This document shows positions 20,196-28,611 of a stretch of 64,000 nucleotides of DNA, in pieces. Position numbers and translations under genes: made by a program. A model generated the notes under the pieces. It made no database searches and was not told the DNA's origin. It saw nothing but the letters and a program-made list of their open reading frames with translations. Position 1 is the first letter of the stretch, and the number at the start of each line of letters is the position of its first letter. The stretch is from Arcobacter sp. (GTDB lineage Bacteria > Acidobacteriota > Terriglobia > Bryobacterales > Bryobacteraceae): positions 62,001 to 126,000 of the forward strand of contig DYJN01000003.1 in assembly GCA_020723085.1 (NCBI GenBank). Reading direction: 5' to 3'.

Positions 20196-20224
20196 TTGAC
20201 CGCAACGGCGGAAGACGATAGAAT
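20196..20224 (+). promoter_or_regulatory. Sigma-70 promoter of the sugar isomerase gene
   Basis: TTGACC (20196-20201), a 17-nt spacer, and TAGAAT (20219-20224). The predicted start near 20231 gives a leader of about 28 nt with AGGAG. The ORF track's start at 20196 falls on this -35 element, which argues for ATG 20259 as the true start. Confidence 0.7.
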
Positions 20225-20258
20225 CGCAGCATTGCAATCGTTTGCAGGAGCCAATCTT

Positions 20259-21668
20259 ATGACCAAACAGACGTTCGGGTTGATTGTCGGCAACCGGGGA
20301 TTCTTTCCGGATCACCTGGCCAAATCCGGCCGGGAAGAGATGATTCAGACGCTGGAGAAGCTGGGCTACGGAGTGGTGGCTCTTTCGCCTGAGGACACGA
20401 AGTACGGAGCGGTGGAGACGCGCGCGGACGCGAAGAAGTGCGCCGAACTCTTCGACCGCCACCGCCATGAGATTGGCGGCGTGATCGTGACGCTGCCGAA
20501 CTTCGGAGACGAACGCGGCGTGGCCGAGGCGCTGAGAGGTTCCGGGCTGAAGGTGCCCGTGCTGGTGCAGGCCACTCCAGACCGCGCCTCCAGCATGACG
20601 ATCGCCGACCGCCGCGACAGCTTCTGCGGCAAGATGAGCGTCTGCAACAACCTGAAGCAGTTCGGCATCCCATACTCGCTGACGAAGCTCCACACGGTGG
20701 CGCCATCGAGCGAAGAGTTCGCGCAGGACGTGGAGTGGTTCGCCGCGGTATGCCGGGTGGTGAACGGGCTGCGCAAGTGCCGCGTCGGCGCCATCGGCGC
20801 GCGTCCGGCGGCGTTCAATACAGTGCGTTACAGCGAGAAGCTGCTTGAGGGCGCCGGGATCGATGTCGACACGATCGACCTGTCGGAGATCTTTGGGCGC
20901 ATCGGAAGGCTGAAGGACGATGACGCAGCGGTGCAGGCGAAGCTCGCCGAGATCAACAGCTATGTGAGCACAGCGGGCATCGACGCCGCCGCGCTCGTCA
21001 AGATGGCGAAGCTCGCCGTCGTGGTGGACCGCTGGATGTCGGACAACGACATCACGGTGACGGCGGTACAGTGCTGGACCTCGATGGAAGAGTACTTCGG
21101 CGTGGTCCCCTGCACGGTGATGAGCATGATGTCGAACCGCCTGCTGCCAAGCGCCTGCGAAGTGGACGTTCCGGGCGTGGTGGCGATGTATGCGCTGGCG
21201 CTTGCCTCGGGCACGCCCAGCGCGCTGCTCGACTGGAACAACAACTACGGAGACGACCCGGACAAGGCAGTGTGCTTCCACTGCTCGAACCTGCCGAAGC
21301 ACTTCTTCGAGACGGCGCGCATGGATTACCAGGAGATCATCGCCGGAACGGTGGGCAAGCTGAACACGTTCGGCACGGTCGTGGGACGCGTGAAGGCGGG
21401 ACCAATGACCTACCTGCGGCTGTCGACCTGCGACGCCGAGGGCAGGCTGAAGGCCTATGTCGGCGAGGGCGAGTTCACGCGCGATCCGCTGGAAACGTTC
21501 GGCGGCGCGGGGGTGGTGCGCATCCCCAACCTGCAGGCGCTGCTGCACTACATCTGCGAGAACGGCTTCGAGCACCACGTGGCGGCGAACTTCTCCCAGG
21601 TGGCGGCGGCGGTCTACGAGGCAGGGCGCAAGTATCTCGGCTGGGAGATGCACTGGCACAAGGGGTGA
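20259..21668 (+). CDS. L-fucose isomerase-like sugar isomerase (COG2407)
   Basis: 469 aa from ATG 20259 with AGGAG 9 nt upstream. The N-terminal domain resembles the L-fucose/L-arabinose isomerase fold (GLIVGNRGFFPDHLAKSGREE; GVIVTLPNFGDERGVAEAL). The C-terminal part carries the metal-site region (MSNRLLPSACEVDVPGVV; DWNNNYGDDPDKAVCFHCSN). It is shorter than true FucI (about 590 aa). The likely role is Mn-dependent aldose-ketose isomerisation of a deoxy- or other unusual sugar. No catabolic neighbours are present, so the substrate is unknown. Confidence 0.85.
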   Translation: MTKQTFGLIVGNRGFFPDHLAKSGREEMIQTLEKLGYGVVALSPEDTKYGAVETRADAKKCAELFDRHRHEIGGVIVTLPNFGDERGVAEALRGSGLKVPVLVQATPDRASSMTIADRRDSFCGKMSVCNNLKQFGIPYSLTKLHTVAPSSEEFAQDVEWFAAVCRVVNGLRKCRVGAIGARPAAFNTVRYSEKLLEGAGIDVDTIDLSEIFGRIGRLKDDDAAVQAKLAEINSYVSTAGIDAAALVKMAKLAVVVDRWMSDNDITVTAVQCWTSMEEYFGVVPCTVMSMMSNRLLPSACEVDVPGVVAMYALALASGTPSALLDWNNNYGDDPDKAVCFHCSNLPKHFFETARMDYQEIIAGTVGKLNTFGTVVGRVKAGPMTYLRLSTCDAEGRLKAYVGEGEFTRDPLETFGGAGVVRIPNLQALLHYICENGFEHHVAANFSQVAAAVYEAGRKYLGWEMHWHKG

Positions 21669-21676
21669 AGCCCCGC

Positions 21677-23350
21677 TCAGCCGGCCGAGAACTGCTCGAT
21701 CAGTTTTTCGGCGTGGCGCAGCGCTTCCTGCGTGAGCTTCTGCCCCGACATCATGCGGGCGATCTCGCGCACGCGGTCCTTATGGCCGAGCCATTGGACG
21801 CCGGCGGCGGTCCTGCCGCCGGCTTCGCTTTTCGAGACGAGATAGTGGTGCTCGGCGAAGGCGGCGATCTGCGGCAGGTGCGTGACGCAGAGCACCTGAT
21901 GGCGCCGCGCGAGCTCGCGCAGCCGGCGGCCGATCATCTCCCCCGCCGCGCCGCCAACGCCCGCGTCCACTTCATCGAAAACCAGCGTCCGCGCCGCGCC
22001 CTCCTGCGCGGGCGCCATGCAGGTCTTGATGGCGAGGGCGACGCGCGAGAGCTCGCCGCCGCTGGCGACGCGGTCCAGCGGACGCGGCTCCTCGCCGGCG
22101 TTGGCGGAAAACAGGAACTGCACGGCGTCCATGCCCGCCTCGCCGGGCTCGCAGGGTTCGACGAGGATTCGGAAGACGGCGCCCGGCATGGCAAGCCCCG
22201 CCAGCTCCTCCTGGACTTTGCGGGAGAGCCTGCGCGCGGCGCGCGCGCGGACTTCGCGCAGCTCCACCGCCAGTTCGCGGTAGCGCGCCTCCAGGCGCGC
22301 GACGGATTCTTCCAGAGCCGCGCGCCGCTCGCCTGCCGTCTCCAGCGCGGCAAGACGGGAAGACACGTCCTCAAGGAACGCCAGGATCTCCTCAACCGTC
22401 GTGCCGTACTTGCGCTTCAGGCGCTCAATCAGCGCCAGCCGCGCCTCCACTTCTTCAAGCCGGCGCGGATCGGCTTCGAGATTTCCGAGATAGCGGCGCA
22501 GTTCGTGCGAGGCTTCCTGAATGGCGATCAGCGCCGGGCGCAGCGTCTCCACCGCCGGCTCGAGCGTGGCGTCGATGCGGGCGGCTTCTTCCAGCCGCTT
22601 CAGGGCCTGCCCCACGCCGGCGCCCGCGCTCGTCTCCGACTCCTCCAGGAGCGCGTAAGCAGCCGACACGGCGTCGCTCAGGCGGGCGACGTTGCGCAGG
22701 ACCCGGCGCTCGTTCCCGAGCAGCGCGTCTTCGCCGGGCTTGAGCGAGGCGGATTCGATCTCTTTCCGCTGCATCGACCACAGGTCCGAGAGCCGCAGCC
22801 GCTCCTGCTCCGCGCGGTCCAGTTCCGCCAGCTCGCGCAGAGCCCCGCGCCAGCCCTGCCAGGCTTCGCGCGCCTGCTCGAGCAGCGCCTGCGCGCCGGC
22901 GGCTTCGTCCAGCATCTCGCGCTGCGCTTCCGGTGAGAAGAGCTTCTGCTGGTCGTGCTGCCCGTGGATGTCGCCGAGGAAGGGGGCGATGTCCCGCAGG
23001 AAGCTGGCCGCGACGGGGCGCGAGCCGGCCCAGGCGCGGGACTTGCCCGAGGCCGAGATCTCGCGCTCCAGCAGCAGCTCGCCGTCCTCGGCGCCGATGC
23101 CGGCCTGCTCGAGCAGCTCGTGCAGCCGCGCGTCGCCGGGGATCTCGAAGATGCCGGAAACCAGGGCGCGCTCCTCCCCCGTGCGGATCATGTCGGCCGA
23201 GGCGCGGCCGCCGAACAGGAGGCCCAGGGCGCCGGCGACGAGGCTCTTGCCGCTGCCGGTCTCGCCGGTCAGGGCGTTGAAGCCCGGATGCAGGCGGAGG
23301 CGCAGGCGCTCGACGACGGCGAGGTTCTCGACGGCGAGTTCCACCAGCAT
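21677..23350 (-). CDS. recN: DNA repair protein RecN
   Basis: 557 aa, normal length. It is SMC-like: head domain with Walker A GETGSGKSL near residue 35, a long helical coiled-coil middle (about 150-370), and C-terminal Walker B TLVFDEVDAGVGG. RecN helps hold broken DNA ends together in double-strand-break repair. It ends 8 bp from the convergent sugar isomerase. No Shine-Dalgarno precedes the ATG; TATACT lies 8 nt upstream. Confidence 0.97.
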   Translation of the reverse strand: MLVELAVENLAVVERLRLRLHPGFNALTGETGSGKSLVAGALGLLFGGRASADMIRTGEERALVSGIFEIPGDARLHELLEQAGIGAEDGELLLEREISASGKSRAWAGSRPVAASFLRDIAPFLGDIHGQHDQQKLFSPEAQREMLDEAAGAQALLEQAREAWQGWRGALRELAELDRAEQERLRLSDLWSMQRKEIESASLKPGEDALLGNERRVLRNVARLSDAVSAAYALLEESETSAGAGVGQALKRLEEAARIDATLEPAVETLRPALIAIQEASHELRRYLGNLEADPRRLEEVEARLALIERLKRKYGTTVEEILAFLEDVSSRLAALETAGERRAALEESVARLEARYRELAVELREVRARAARRLSRKVQEELAGLAMPGAVFRILVEPCEPGEAGMDAVQFLFSANAGEEPRPLDRVASGGELSRVALAIKTCMAPAQEGAARTLVFDEVDAGVGGAAGEMIGRRLRELARRHQVLCVTHLPQIAAFAEHHYLVSKSEAGGRTAAGVQWLGHKDRVREIARMMSGQKLTQEALRHAEKLIEQFSAG

Positions 23351-23358
23351 TCAGGACA

Positions 23359-23364
23359 AGTATA
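23359..23364 (-). promoter_or_regulatory. -10-like hexamer TATACT, 8 nt before recN
   Basis: Reading minus strand, TATACT is followed by TGTCCTGA and ATG at 23350. It is a near-consensus -10 with no ribosome-binding site after it, consistent with a leaderless recN mRNA. Confidence 0.4.
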
Positions 23365-23479
23365 CGGTCTTGGGGCGGAGCCCGGAGGCTGGAACAGGAA
23401 AATACGAAAATGTTTGATCCCGGCGGGCCGCGTCCCTTCGATATGATGGATGGCAGAGCCACACAAAGGAGCGTACCCG

Positions 23480-24166
23480 TTGTTCCATAGCCTGCCTCTG
23501 GCGCTCCTGCAGCAGCATTCGCTGTGGGAGCTGGCGCTGGCGGCTTCGCCGGTAGCCAAGTTCGTCCTTGTCCTTCTGCTGCTGGCCTCGCTGATGAGCT
23601 GGGCGGTGATCTTCGCCAAATGGACGCAGTTCCGCCATGGCGGCGCGGCCAATGCGGCGTTCCTGCGGGCGTTCCGCAAGGCGCCGGGCCTGGAGGCGGT
23701 GGCCGTGGCGCTGGAGCAGTTCCGCCTGTCCCCGCTCACCGGCGTGTTCGATTTCGGCTACCACGAAGTGACGCGGCAGATGAACGCCCGCGGGCGCCTT
23801 GTCAACAAGAACGCGCTCGAGCGCGCATTGCAGCTGGGCATCAGCGAGGAGGTCGCGCGGCTGGAGCGCCGCATGAGCTGGCTGGCGACGACGGCCAGCG
23901 TCTCTCCCTTCGTGGGCCTGTTCGGCACCGTGCTCGGCATCATCGACGCGTTTCAGGGGCTGGGCACGGCGGGCAGCGCGAGCCTGCGCGCGGTGGCGCC
24001 GGGCATCAGCGAGGCGCTCATCGCCACTGCGGCGGGCCTGGCGGCGGCCATCCCGGCGGCCGTCGCGTACAACGCGTTCGGCCATGCGATCAAGGAGTTC
24101 GCGGCGCGCATGGACGATTTCGCGCTCGAATTCATGAATCTCGTCGAGCGCCAATTCGAGGAGTGA
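23480..24166 (+). CDS. tolQ: TolQ-type proton channel subunit (MotA/TolQ/ExbB family)
   Basis: 228 aa from TTG 23480, preceded by AAAGGAG at an 8-nt spacing. An in-frame ATG at 23450 (238 aa) lacks a ribosome-binding site. Three membrane segments: near the N terminus (FVLVLLLLASLMSWAVIFA), and two later ones around VSPFVGLFGTVLGII and LIATAAGLAAAIPAAVAYN, carrying the conserved family motifs. With TolR it uses the proton gradient to energise Tol-Pal, which constricts and maintains the outer membrane at division. It is the first gene of a long operon. Confidence 0.95.
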   Translation: MFHSLPLALLQQHSLWELALAASPVAKFVLVLLLLASLMSWAVIFAKWTQFRHGGAANAAFLRAFRKAPGLEAVAVALEQFRLSPLTGVFDFGYHEVTRQMNARGRLVNKNALERALQLGISEEVARLERRMSWLATTASVSPFVGLFGTVLGIIDAFQGLGTAGSASLRAVAPGISEALIATAAGLAAAIPAAVAYNAFGHAIKEFAARMDDFALEFMNLVERQFEE

Positions 24167-24170
24167 CGCG

Positions 24171-24605
24171 ATGGCGTTCTCGATCAACGGCGGAGGCGGC
24201 AACGGCGGCCGCCGGCGGCGGCACGTGGGGGCGTTGTCGGAGATCAACGTCGTGCCGCTGGTGGACGTGGTGCTCGTGCTGCTGATCATCTTCATGCTGA
24301 CGGCGCATGTGATGGAGTTCGGCCTCGAAGTGCAGGTTCCCAAGGTGAAGCAGGTGCGCGACAGCGCCGAGGAGCTGCCGGTGGTGACGCTGACGCGCAA
24401 TGGCGAGCTGTATCTGAACGAGACGCCGGTCAACATTCACCGGCTGGGCGAGGAGTTCGGGCGGCGGTTTCCCGGCGCGAAGGCCGTCTATGTGCGTGCT
24501 GACAGCCAGACGATCTGGGATCCGATCGCGCAGGTGATCAGCGCCCTGGGCGAACTGGGGCTGGATGTGAGGGTCGTGACGCAGCCCGAAGATTCGCGCC
24601 GGTGA
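24171..24605 (+). CDS. tolR: TolR/ExbD-family biopolymer transport protein
   Basis: 144 aa. A glycine- and arginine-rich N terminus is followed by a single membrane helix containing the essential aspartate (EINVVPLVDVVLVLLIIFML) and a periplasmic beta-alpha domain. It lies 4 bp after tolQ and forms the proton channel with it. Confidence 0.95.
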   Translation: MAFSINGGGGNGGRRRRHVGALSEINVVPLVDVVLVLLIIFMLTAHVMEFGLEVQVPKVKQVRDSAEELPVVTLTRNGELYLNETPVNIHRLGEEFGRRFPGAKAVYVRADSQTIWDPIAQVISALGELGLDVRVVTQPEDSRR

Positions 24606-24617
24606 GAACGGGGAGCC

Positions 24618-25412
24618 ATGGAGCCGCGCCATGTCGACGTGCTGGAGGGGCGGGACGAGTTCCGGCGCCCGCTGCTGGCGTCGCTGGCGTTGCATGCGGC
24701 GGTGTTCGGGCTGACGGCTGCGGCGGCGTTGACGGGCATCGGCAGACGCGCCCCCTGGGGTGATCCCAATTCGCTGGGAGGCGGCGGCGCCTACAGCGTG
24801 AGCCCGGTGCGCAACATTCCGATTGCGGGCCGCAGCGGACCCGTCAACCGGCTGGCCTCCGACACCGAGTCCCGGATCCCCGCGCCGCCGAAGCAGGAGA
24901 CGAAGAAGGCGGCGGAGCCGCCCGAACCGGACGCGATTGCGCTGAAGAGCCGCAAATCCCCGCGCACGGACCGTGCGCAGCGCACGGAAACGGCGCGCCG
25001 CGATGCGAGGGAGTTCACCGGCAATCAGGTGTTCAGCCGCGGCGGACAGGCGGCGGCGAGTCCGATGTATGCGGCCACGCCCGGCGTGGGAGGCGTGGGC
25101 ATCGGCAGCGGCGCGCCCTTCGGCGCGCGCTGCGGCGGCTATGTGACCGTGCTGCGCGACCGCGTGGCCCAACGATGGAGGACGGAGCAGGTCGATCCCC
25201 GCATACGGGCGCTGCCGCCGGCCATTGTCGTGTTCGATCTGTACCGCGACGGCCAGGTCCGCAACGTGCGCCTGGTGCAATCGAGCGGCAATGTGGCGCT
25301 CGATTACTCGGCCCAGCGCGCTATCTTGGATGCAAGCCCGTTTGAGCCGATTCCGCCGGGCTGCGAAGGCAATCCCGCGCGAGTCGAGTTCTGGTTTGAG
25401 CTGAAACGATGA
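24618..25412 (+). CDS. TolA/TonB-like energy-transducing protein
   Basis: 264 aa. One N-terminal membrane helix (RRPLLASLALHAAVFGLTAAAAL), a Pro/Lys/Arg-rich periplasmic linker (about 60-150), and a C-terminal TonB-type domain with VVFDLYRDGQVRNVRLVQSSGN and AQRAILDASPFEPIP. Position between tolR and tolB indicates it fills the TolA role, linking TolQR to TolB/Pal, although the C-terminal domain is of TonB type. Its stop overlaps the tolB start by four bases (ATGA). Confidence 0.88.
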   Translation: MEPRHVDVLEGRDEFRRPLLASLALHAAVFGLTAAAALTGIGRRAPWGDPNSLGGGGAYSVSPVRNIPIAGRSGPVNRLASDTESRIPAPPKQETKKAAEPPEPDAIALKSRKSPRTDRAQRTETARRDAREFTGNQVFSRGGQAAASPMYAATPGVGGVGIGSGAPFGARCGGYVTVLRDRVAQRWRTEQVDPRIRALPPAIVVFDLYRDGQVRNVRLVQSSGNVALDYSAQRAILDASPFEPIPPGCEGNPARVEFWFELKR

Positions 25413-26770
25413 AGCGACACTGGATTCTACTCACTTGTGCCGTCCTGGCCGCGGCCGCGGCGGCCTACACGCAGGTGCAGAGCGATATCGTCATCCGCCT
25501 GACAGGCGGCGCGAGAAAGGTGGTCGCACTGCCGGATTTCGGCGGCGCGGGCGCCTCGGCGCAGTTCGCCGCCGTGTTCAACGCCACAGTGTTTGAAGAC
25601 GTGCAGCGCTCGGGCGTGTTCACGATGGCGCCGAAGAGTTTCTACCCGCTCAACGCTCCGCAGCAGGAACGCGACCTGCGCGCGCCGGTTTCGCCTCAGG
25701 CGCAATGCGGCGGGCTGTGCCTCTCCGACTGGGGCGGCGCGCCGGTCAACGCCGACTACCTGGGCTTTGGATATCTGGCCGAGCAGAGCGGGCGGCTGGT
25801 GGCGTCCGGCAATTTCTTCAACACCAGGATGGAGCAGGCATCCTCGGCGCGCGTGTTCACCAAGCTCTACACCGGCGAGCTGAGCGAAGCAGGCGCGCGG
25901 AAGATCGCCCACGAATACGCCGCCGACATCCTGGCCCAATTCGGAGTGCCGTCCCTGGCGGGTTCGAAGATTTACTTTGTCAGCGACCGGCAGGGCAAAA
26001 GGACGAAAGAAATCTGGGTGATGGACTTTGATGGCGGCAACCAGCGGCGGCTCACGCATTTCAACTCGATCACCACGATGCCCTCGATCTCGCCCGACGG
26101 GCGGCGGCTGGCGTTCACCACTTACGCCAAGGGGCAGCCGCAGATCATGATGTATTCGACCGAGACAGGCCGCTTCATCCCGTTCCGCAACTCCGCCGCG
26201 CCTACCAACGCGCAGGCGTCCTTCACGCCGGACGGACGCCATGTTCTGTACGCCTCGTCGGTCAGCGGGTACATGCAGATTTACATCTCCGACCTGGATG
26301 GAAGCAATCCGAGGCGGCTGACGACGACTCGGGCCATCGAGGCGGAACCGAAGGTGAATCCGAAGACCGGCGCCGAAATCGTCTTCGTCAGCGGGCGGGG
26401 CGGTCTGCAACAGGTATATAGAATGAATATGGACGGCGCGGACGTGGAACGGCTGACCAACGGGGAAGGCGAGGCGAGCAATCCGGCCTGGCATCCCGAG
26501 GGGAGGCATCTCGCGTTCGCCTGGACCCGAGGCTACGCGCCCGGCAACTGGAACCTGTTCCTGATGGATGTGGCCTCGAAGGAGACGGTGCAGCTCACTC
26601 ATGGACAGGGCAGGAACGAAAATCCGGCCTGGGCGCCCGACGGGCGCCATCTGGCATTCTGCTCCAACCGCACCGGTTCCTACCAGATCTTCACCATGCT
26701 GGCTGACGGCACGGGCGTCCGGCAGTTGACGACGGAAGGCAACAACTGGATGCCGGTATGGTCGAAGTGA
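25409..26770 (+). CDS. tolB: Tol-Pal periplasmic beta-propeller protein TolB
   Basis: 453 aa. Signal peptide (MKRHWILLTCAVLAAAAAAYTQ), an N-terminal alpha/beta domain (about 30-180), then a six-bladed propeller with repeats such as KEIWVMDFDGGNQRRLT, MQIYISDLDGSNPRRLT and YQIFTMLADGTGVRQLT. TolB binds Pal and the TolA-type protein in the periplasm. Translationally coupled to the preceding gene. Confidence 0.97.
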   Translation: MKRHWILLTCAVLAAAAAAYTQVQSDIVIRLTGGARKVVALPDFGGAGASAQFAAVFNATVFEDVQRSGVFTMAPKSFYPLNAPQQERDLRAPVSPQAQCGGLCLSDWGGAPVNADYLGFGYLAEQSGRLVASGNFFNTRMEQASSARVFTKLYTGELSEAGARKIAHEYAADILAQFGVPSLAGSKIYFVSDRQGKRTKEIWVMDFDGGNQRRLTHFNSITTMPSISPDGRRLAFTTYAKGQPQIMMYSTETGRFIPFRNSAAPTNAQASFTPDGRHVLYASSVSGYMQIYISDLDGSNPRRLTTTRAIEAEPKVNPKTGAEIVFVSGRGGLQQVYRMNMDGADVERLTNGEGEASNPAWHPEGRHLAFAWTRGYAPGNWNLFLMDVASKETVQLTHGQGRNENPAWAPDGRHLAFCSNRTGSYQIFTMLADGTGVRQLTTEGNNWMPVWSK

Positions 26771-26840
26771 AAATCCGGCTAGAGGGAAGAAGTTCGAAAA
26801 GAAGATCCTAGAGATCCAGCACAGAAAGAAGGGAGGCATT

Positions 26841-27635
26841 TTGCCCATCATGAAGCGCCTATTGAAACCACGGCTCATCGCCATCAGCATCCTGAGCGTG
26901 TTCCTGTTGCTATTCGCCGCAGGCTGCAAGAAGAAGCAGCCCGCGCCTCCTCCACCCCCGCCGCCTCCGCCGCCGAAAGAGCAGCCGAAGCCCGCGGCAG
27001 CGGTCATCCGTTCGTTCACCGCGGAGCCTTCGACGGTCACGCGCGGCCAGAGTTCGACGCTGCGCTGGACCGTGGAGAACGCCAGCGAAGTGGTGATCGA
27101 CCAGGGGATCGGCACGGTCCCGCCGCGCGGGCAGCGGGTGGTCTCGCCCAGCGGCACGACGACCTACCGGATGACGGCACGCAGCGCCGGCGGCGATGCC
27201 GTCGCCGCGGTGACGGTGACGGTGACCGCGCCGCCGCCTCCGCCGCCTCCTCCGGCCAAGCCGAAGCCGAGCCTGTCGGAGCGCATGGCGCGCGAAGTGC
27301 AGGACGTCTTCTTCGACTACGACAAGAGCGAGGTCCGCGAGGATGCGCGCGCCACGCTGCAACGCAACGTCGAGGCGCTGAAGGCGATCCTCAACGATTT
27401 CCCCTCGGCGGCTGTCCTGATCGAGGGCCACTGCGACGAGCGCGGATCGGCTGAGTACAACCTCGGCCTGGGCGACCGCCGCGCCAACTCCGCCAAGGAG
27501 TTTCTCGTGCAGTTGGGCGTGCCGGCGGACCGCCTGAAGACGATCTCTTACGGCAAGGAGCGGCCTTTCTGCACCGAGTCGAACGAGAGCTGCTGGCAGC
27601 AGAACCGCCGCGCGCACTTTGTCGGCGTTCAGTAA
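26841..27635 (+). CDS. pal: Peptidoglycan-associated lipoprotein Pal
   Basis: 264 aa from TTG 26841, close behind GGAGG; ATG 26850 is an alternative start. The lipobox is FAAGC. Two proline runs flank an Ig-like/bacterial beta-sandwich insert (FTAEPSTVTRGQSSTLRW, about 55-125) not found in E. coli Pal. The C-terminal OmpA-like domain has VFFDYDKSEV, IEGHCDERGSAEYNLGLGDRRA and QNRRAHF, the peptidoglycan-binding core. It anchors the outer membrane to the cell wall. The insert and proline linkers may lengthen its reach. Confidence 0.95.
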   Translation: MPIMKRLLKPRLIAISILSVFLLLFAAGCKKKQPAPPPPPPPPPPKEQPKPAAAVIRSFTAEPSTVTRGQSSTLRWTVENASEVVIDQGIGTVPPRGQRVVSPSGTTTYRMTARSAGGDAVAAVTVTVTAPPPPPPPPAKPKPSLSERMAREVQDVFFDYDKSEVREDARATLQRNVEALKAILNDFPSAAVLIEGHCDERGSAEYNLGLGDRRANSAKEFLVQLGVPADRLKTISYGKERPFCTESNESCWQQNRRAHFVGVQ

Positions 27636-27644
27636 TCGCTGGAG

Positions 27645-27676
27645 GGCGGGAGCGGTCCGCGGAGGCCGCTCCCGCC
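27645..27676 (+). other. Perfect 11-bp inverted repeat between pal and cpoB
   Basis: GGCGGGAGCGG and CCGCTCCCGCC flank a 10-nt loop, just after the pal stop. No T-tract follows. It could attenuate transcription or protect the upstream mRNA, adjusting Pal versus CpoB levels. Confidence 0.5.
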
Positions 27677-27702
27677 GCGCCTCCGGCGGGGAGGAAGCAA
27701 GG

Positions 27703-28557
27703 ATGCGGACACTCGCGATCGCTTTTGCCATCGCCCTGGCTTGGCCCGCTTCGGCGCCTGCGCAGCGGCGGGATCAACTGGTGGAGCTTGGGCGGGACCT
27801 CGCGCTGTTGCAGGAAGAGGTCCGGCTCATGAACAAGACGCAGACGGAGCGCCTGACGCAGATGGAAGAGACGCTGAAGGCGATGCAGGAGCAGATCGCC
27901 GCGGCAAACCGTTCGCTCGCCGTGCTGGACAGCGGCTTGAAGAAGCGGCTGGAAGACTCGATGGTGAAGCCGCTGTCGGGCGTGACCGGCAAAGTCGACA
28001 CGCTGAGCCAGGACTTCGGATACGTCCGCGAAACTCTCGTGGAAATCAACACGCGCCTGGCGAAGATGGATCAGAGGGTGGCGGATCTCGAGAACACCAT
28101 CCGGATGATGCAGGCGCCGCCGGCGCCGCCGGCGGCTCCGGCATCCGGTCCGCCTCCGGGCGTGTCGGCCAAGAGCCTGTACGACGATGCTCTCCGCGAC
28201 AAGATGGGCGGCAACTTCGATCTCGCATTGCAGCAGTTCACCAATTATCTCGCCTGGTTCGGCGACACCGAAATGGCCCCCAACGCGCAGTATTACATTG
28301 GCGAGATCCACTACAACCAGAAGCGGTTCCAGGAGGCGGCGGCGGCCTTCGACAGGGTGCTGGAGGCCTATCCGGCCAACTCCAAGACCAACGACGCGCG
28401 GCTGATGAAAGCGCGCTCGCTGGCCGAACTGGGCGACAGGGCGGGAGCCGAGCAGGAGCTGCGCGCGCTGATCAAGGCGGCGCCCAACAGCGCTGCCGCG
28501 CGGCGCGCCCGTGCCGAACTCCAGAAGCTGTCCGGCTCCCGGGGGCGGAGGCGCTGA
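27703..28557 (+). CDS. cpoB: Tol-Pal accessory protein CpoB (YbgF)
   Basis: 284 aa from ATG 27703 with GAGGAAGC upstream; the track start at 27619 crosses the hairpin. Signal peptide (MRTLAIAFAIALAWPASAPAQ), a coiled-coil trimerisation region (about 25-150), a short Pro/Ala linker, and C-terminal TPR repeats (SLYDDALRDKMGGNFDLALQ; QYYIGEIHYNQKRFQEAA). CpoB coordinates outer-membrane constriction with septal peptidoglycan synthesis. Confidence 0.95.
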   Translation: MRTLAIAFAIALAWPASAPAQRRDQLVELGRDLALLQEEVRLMNKTQTERLTQMEETLKAMQEQIAAANRSLAVLDSGLKKRLEDSMVKPLSGVTGKVDTLSQDFGYVRETLVEINTRLAKMDQRVADLENTIRMMQAPPAPPAAPASGPPPGVSAKSLYDDALRDKMGGNFDLALQQFTNYLAWFGDTEMAPNAQYYIGEIHYNQKRFQEAAAAFDRVLEAYPANSKTNDARLMKARSLAELGDRAGAEQELRALIKAAPNSAAARRARAELQKLSGSRGRRR

Positions 28558-28611
28558 GCACGGCGGCGCGGGAGACATTCCAGCCCGCGCGGAAAGCGGA
28601 GAGTGCGCCCC

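Noticed and set aside
23450-23479. ATG 23450 as the tolQ start
   Set aside because: No ribosome-binding site, and a TATGAT hexamer at 23442 nearly touches it; TTG 23480 has AAAGGAG at ideal spacing. Kept as an alternative only.
26935-27260. CCTCCG/CCGCCG runs as a tandem repeat locus
   Set aside because: They encode the two polyproline linkers of Pal; codons vary and no longer repeat unit exists.
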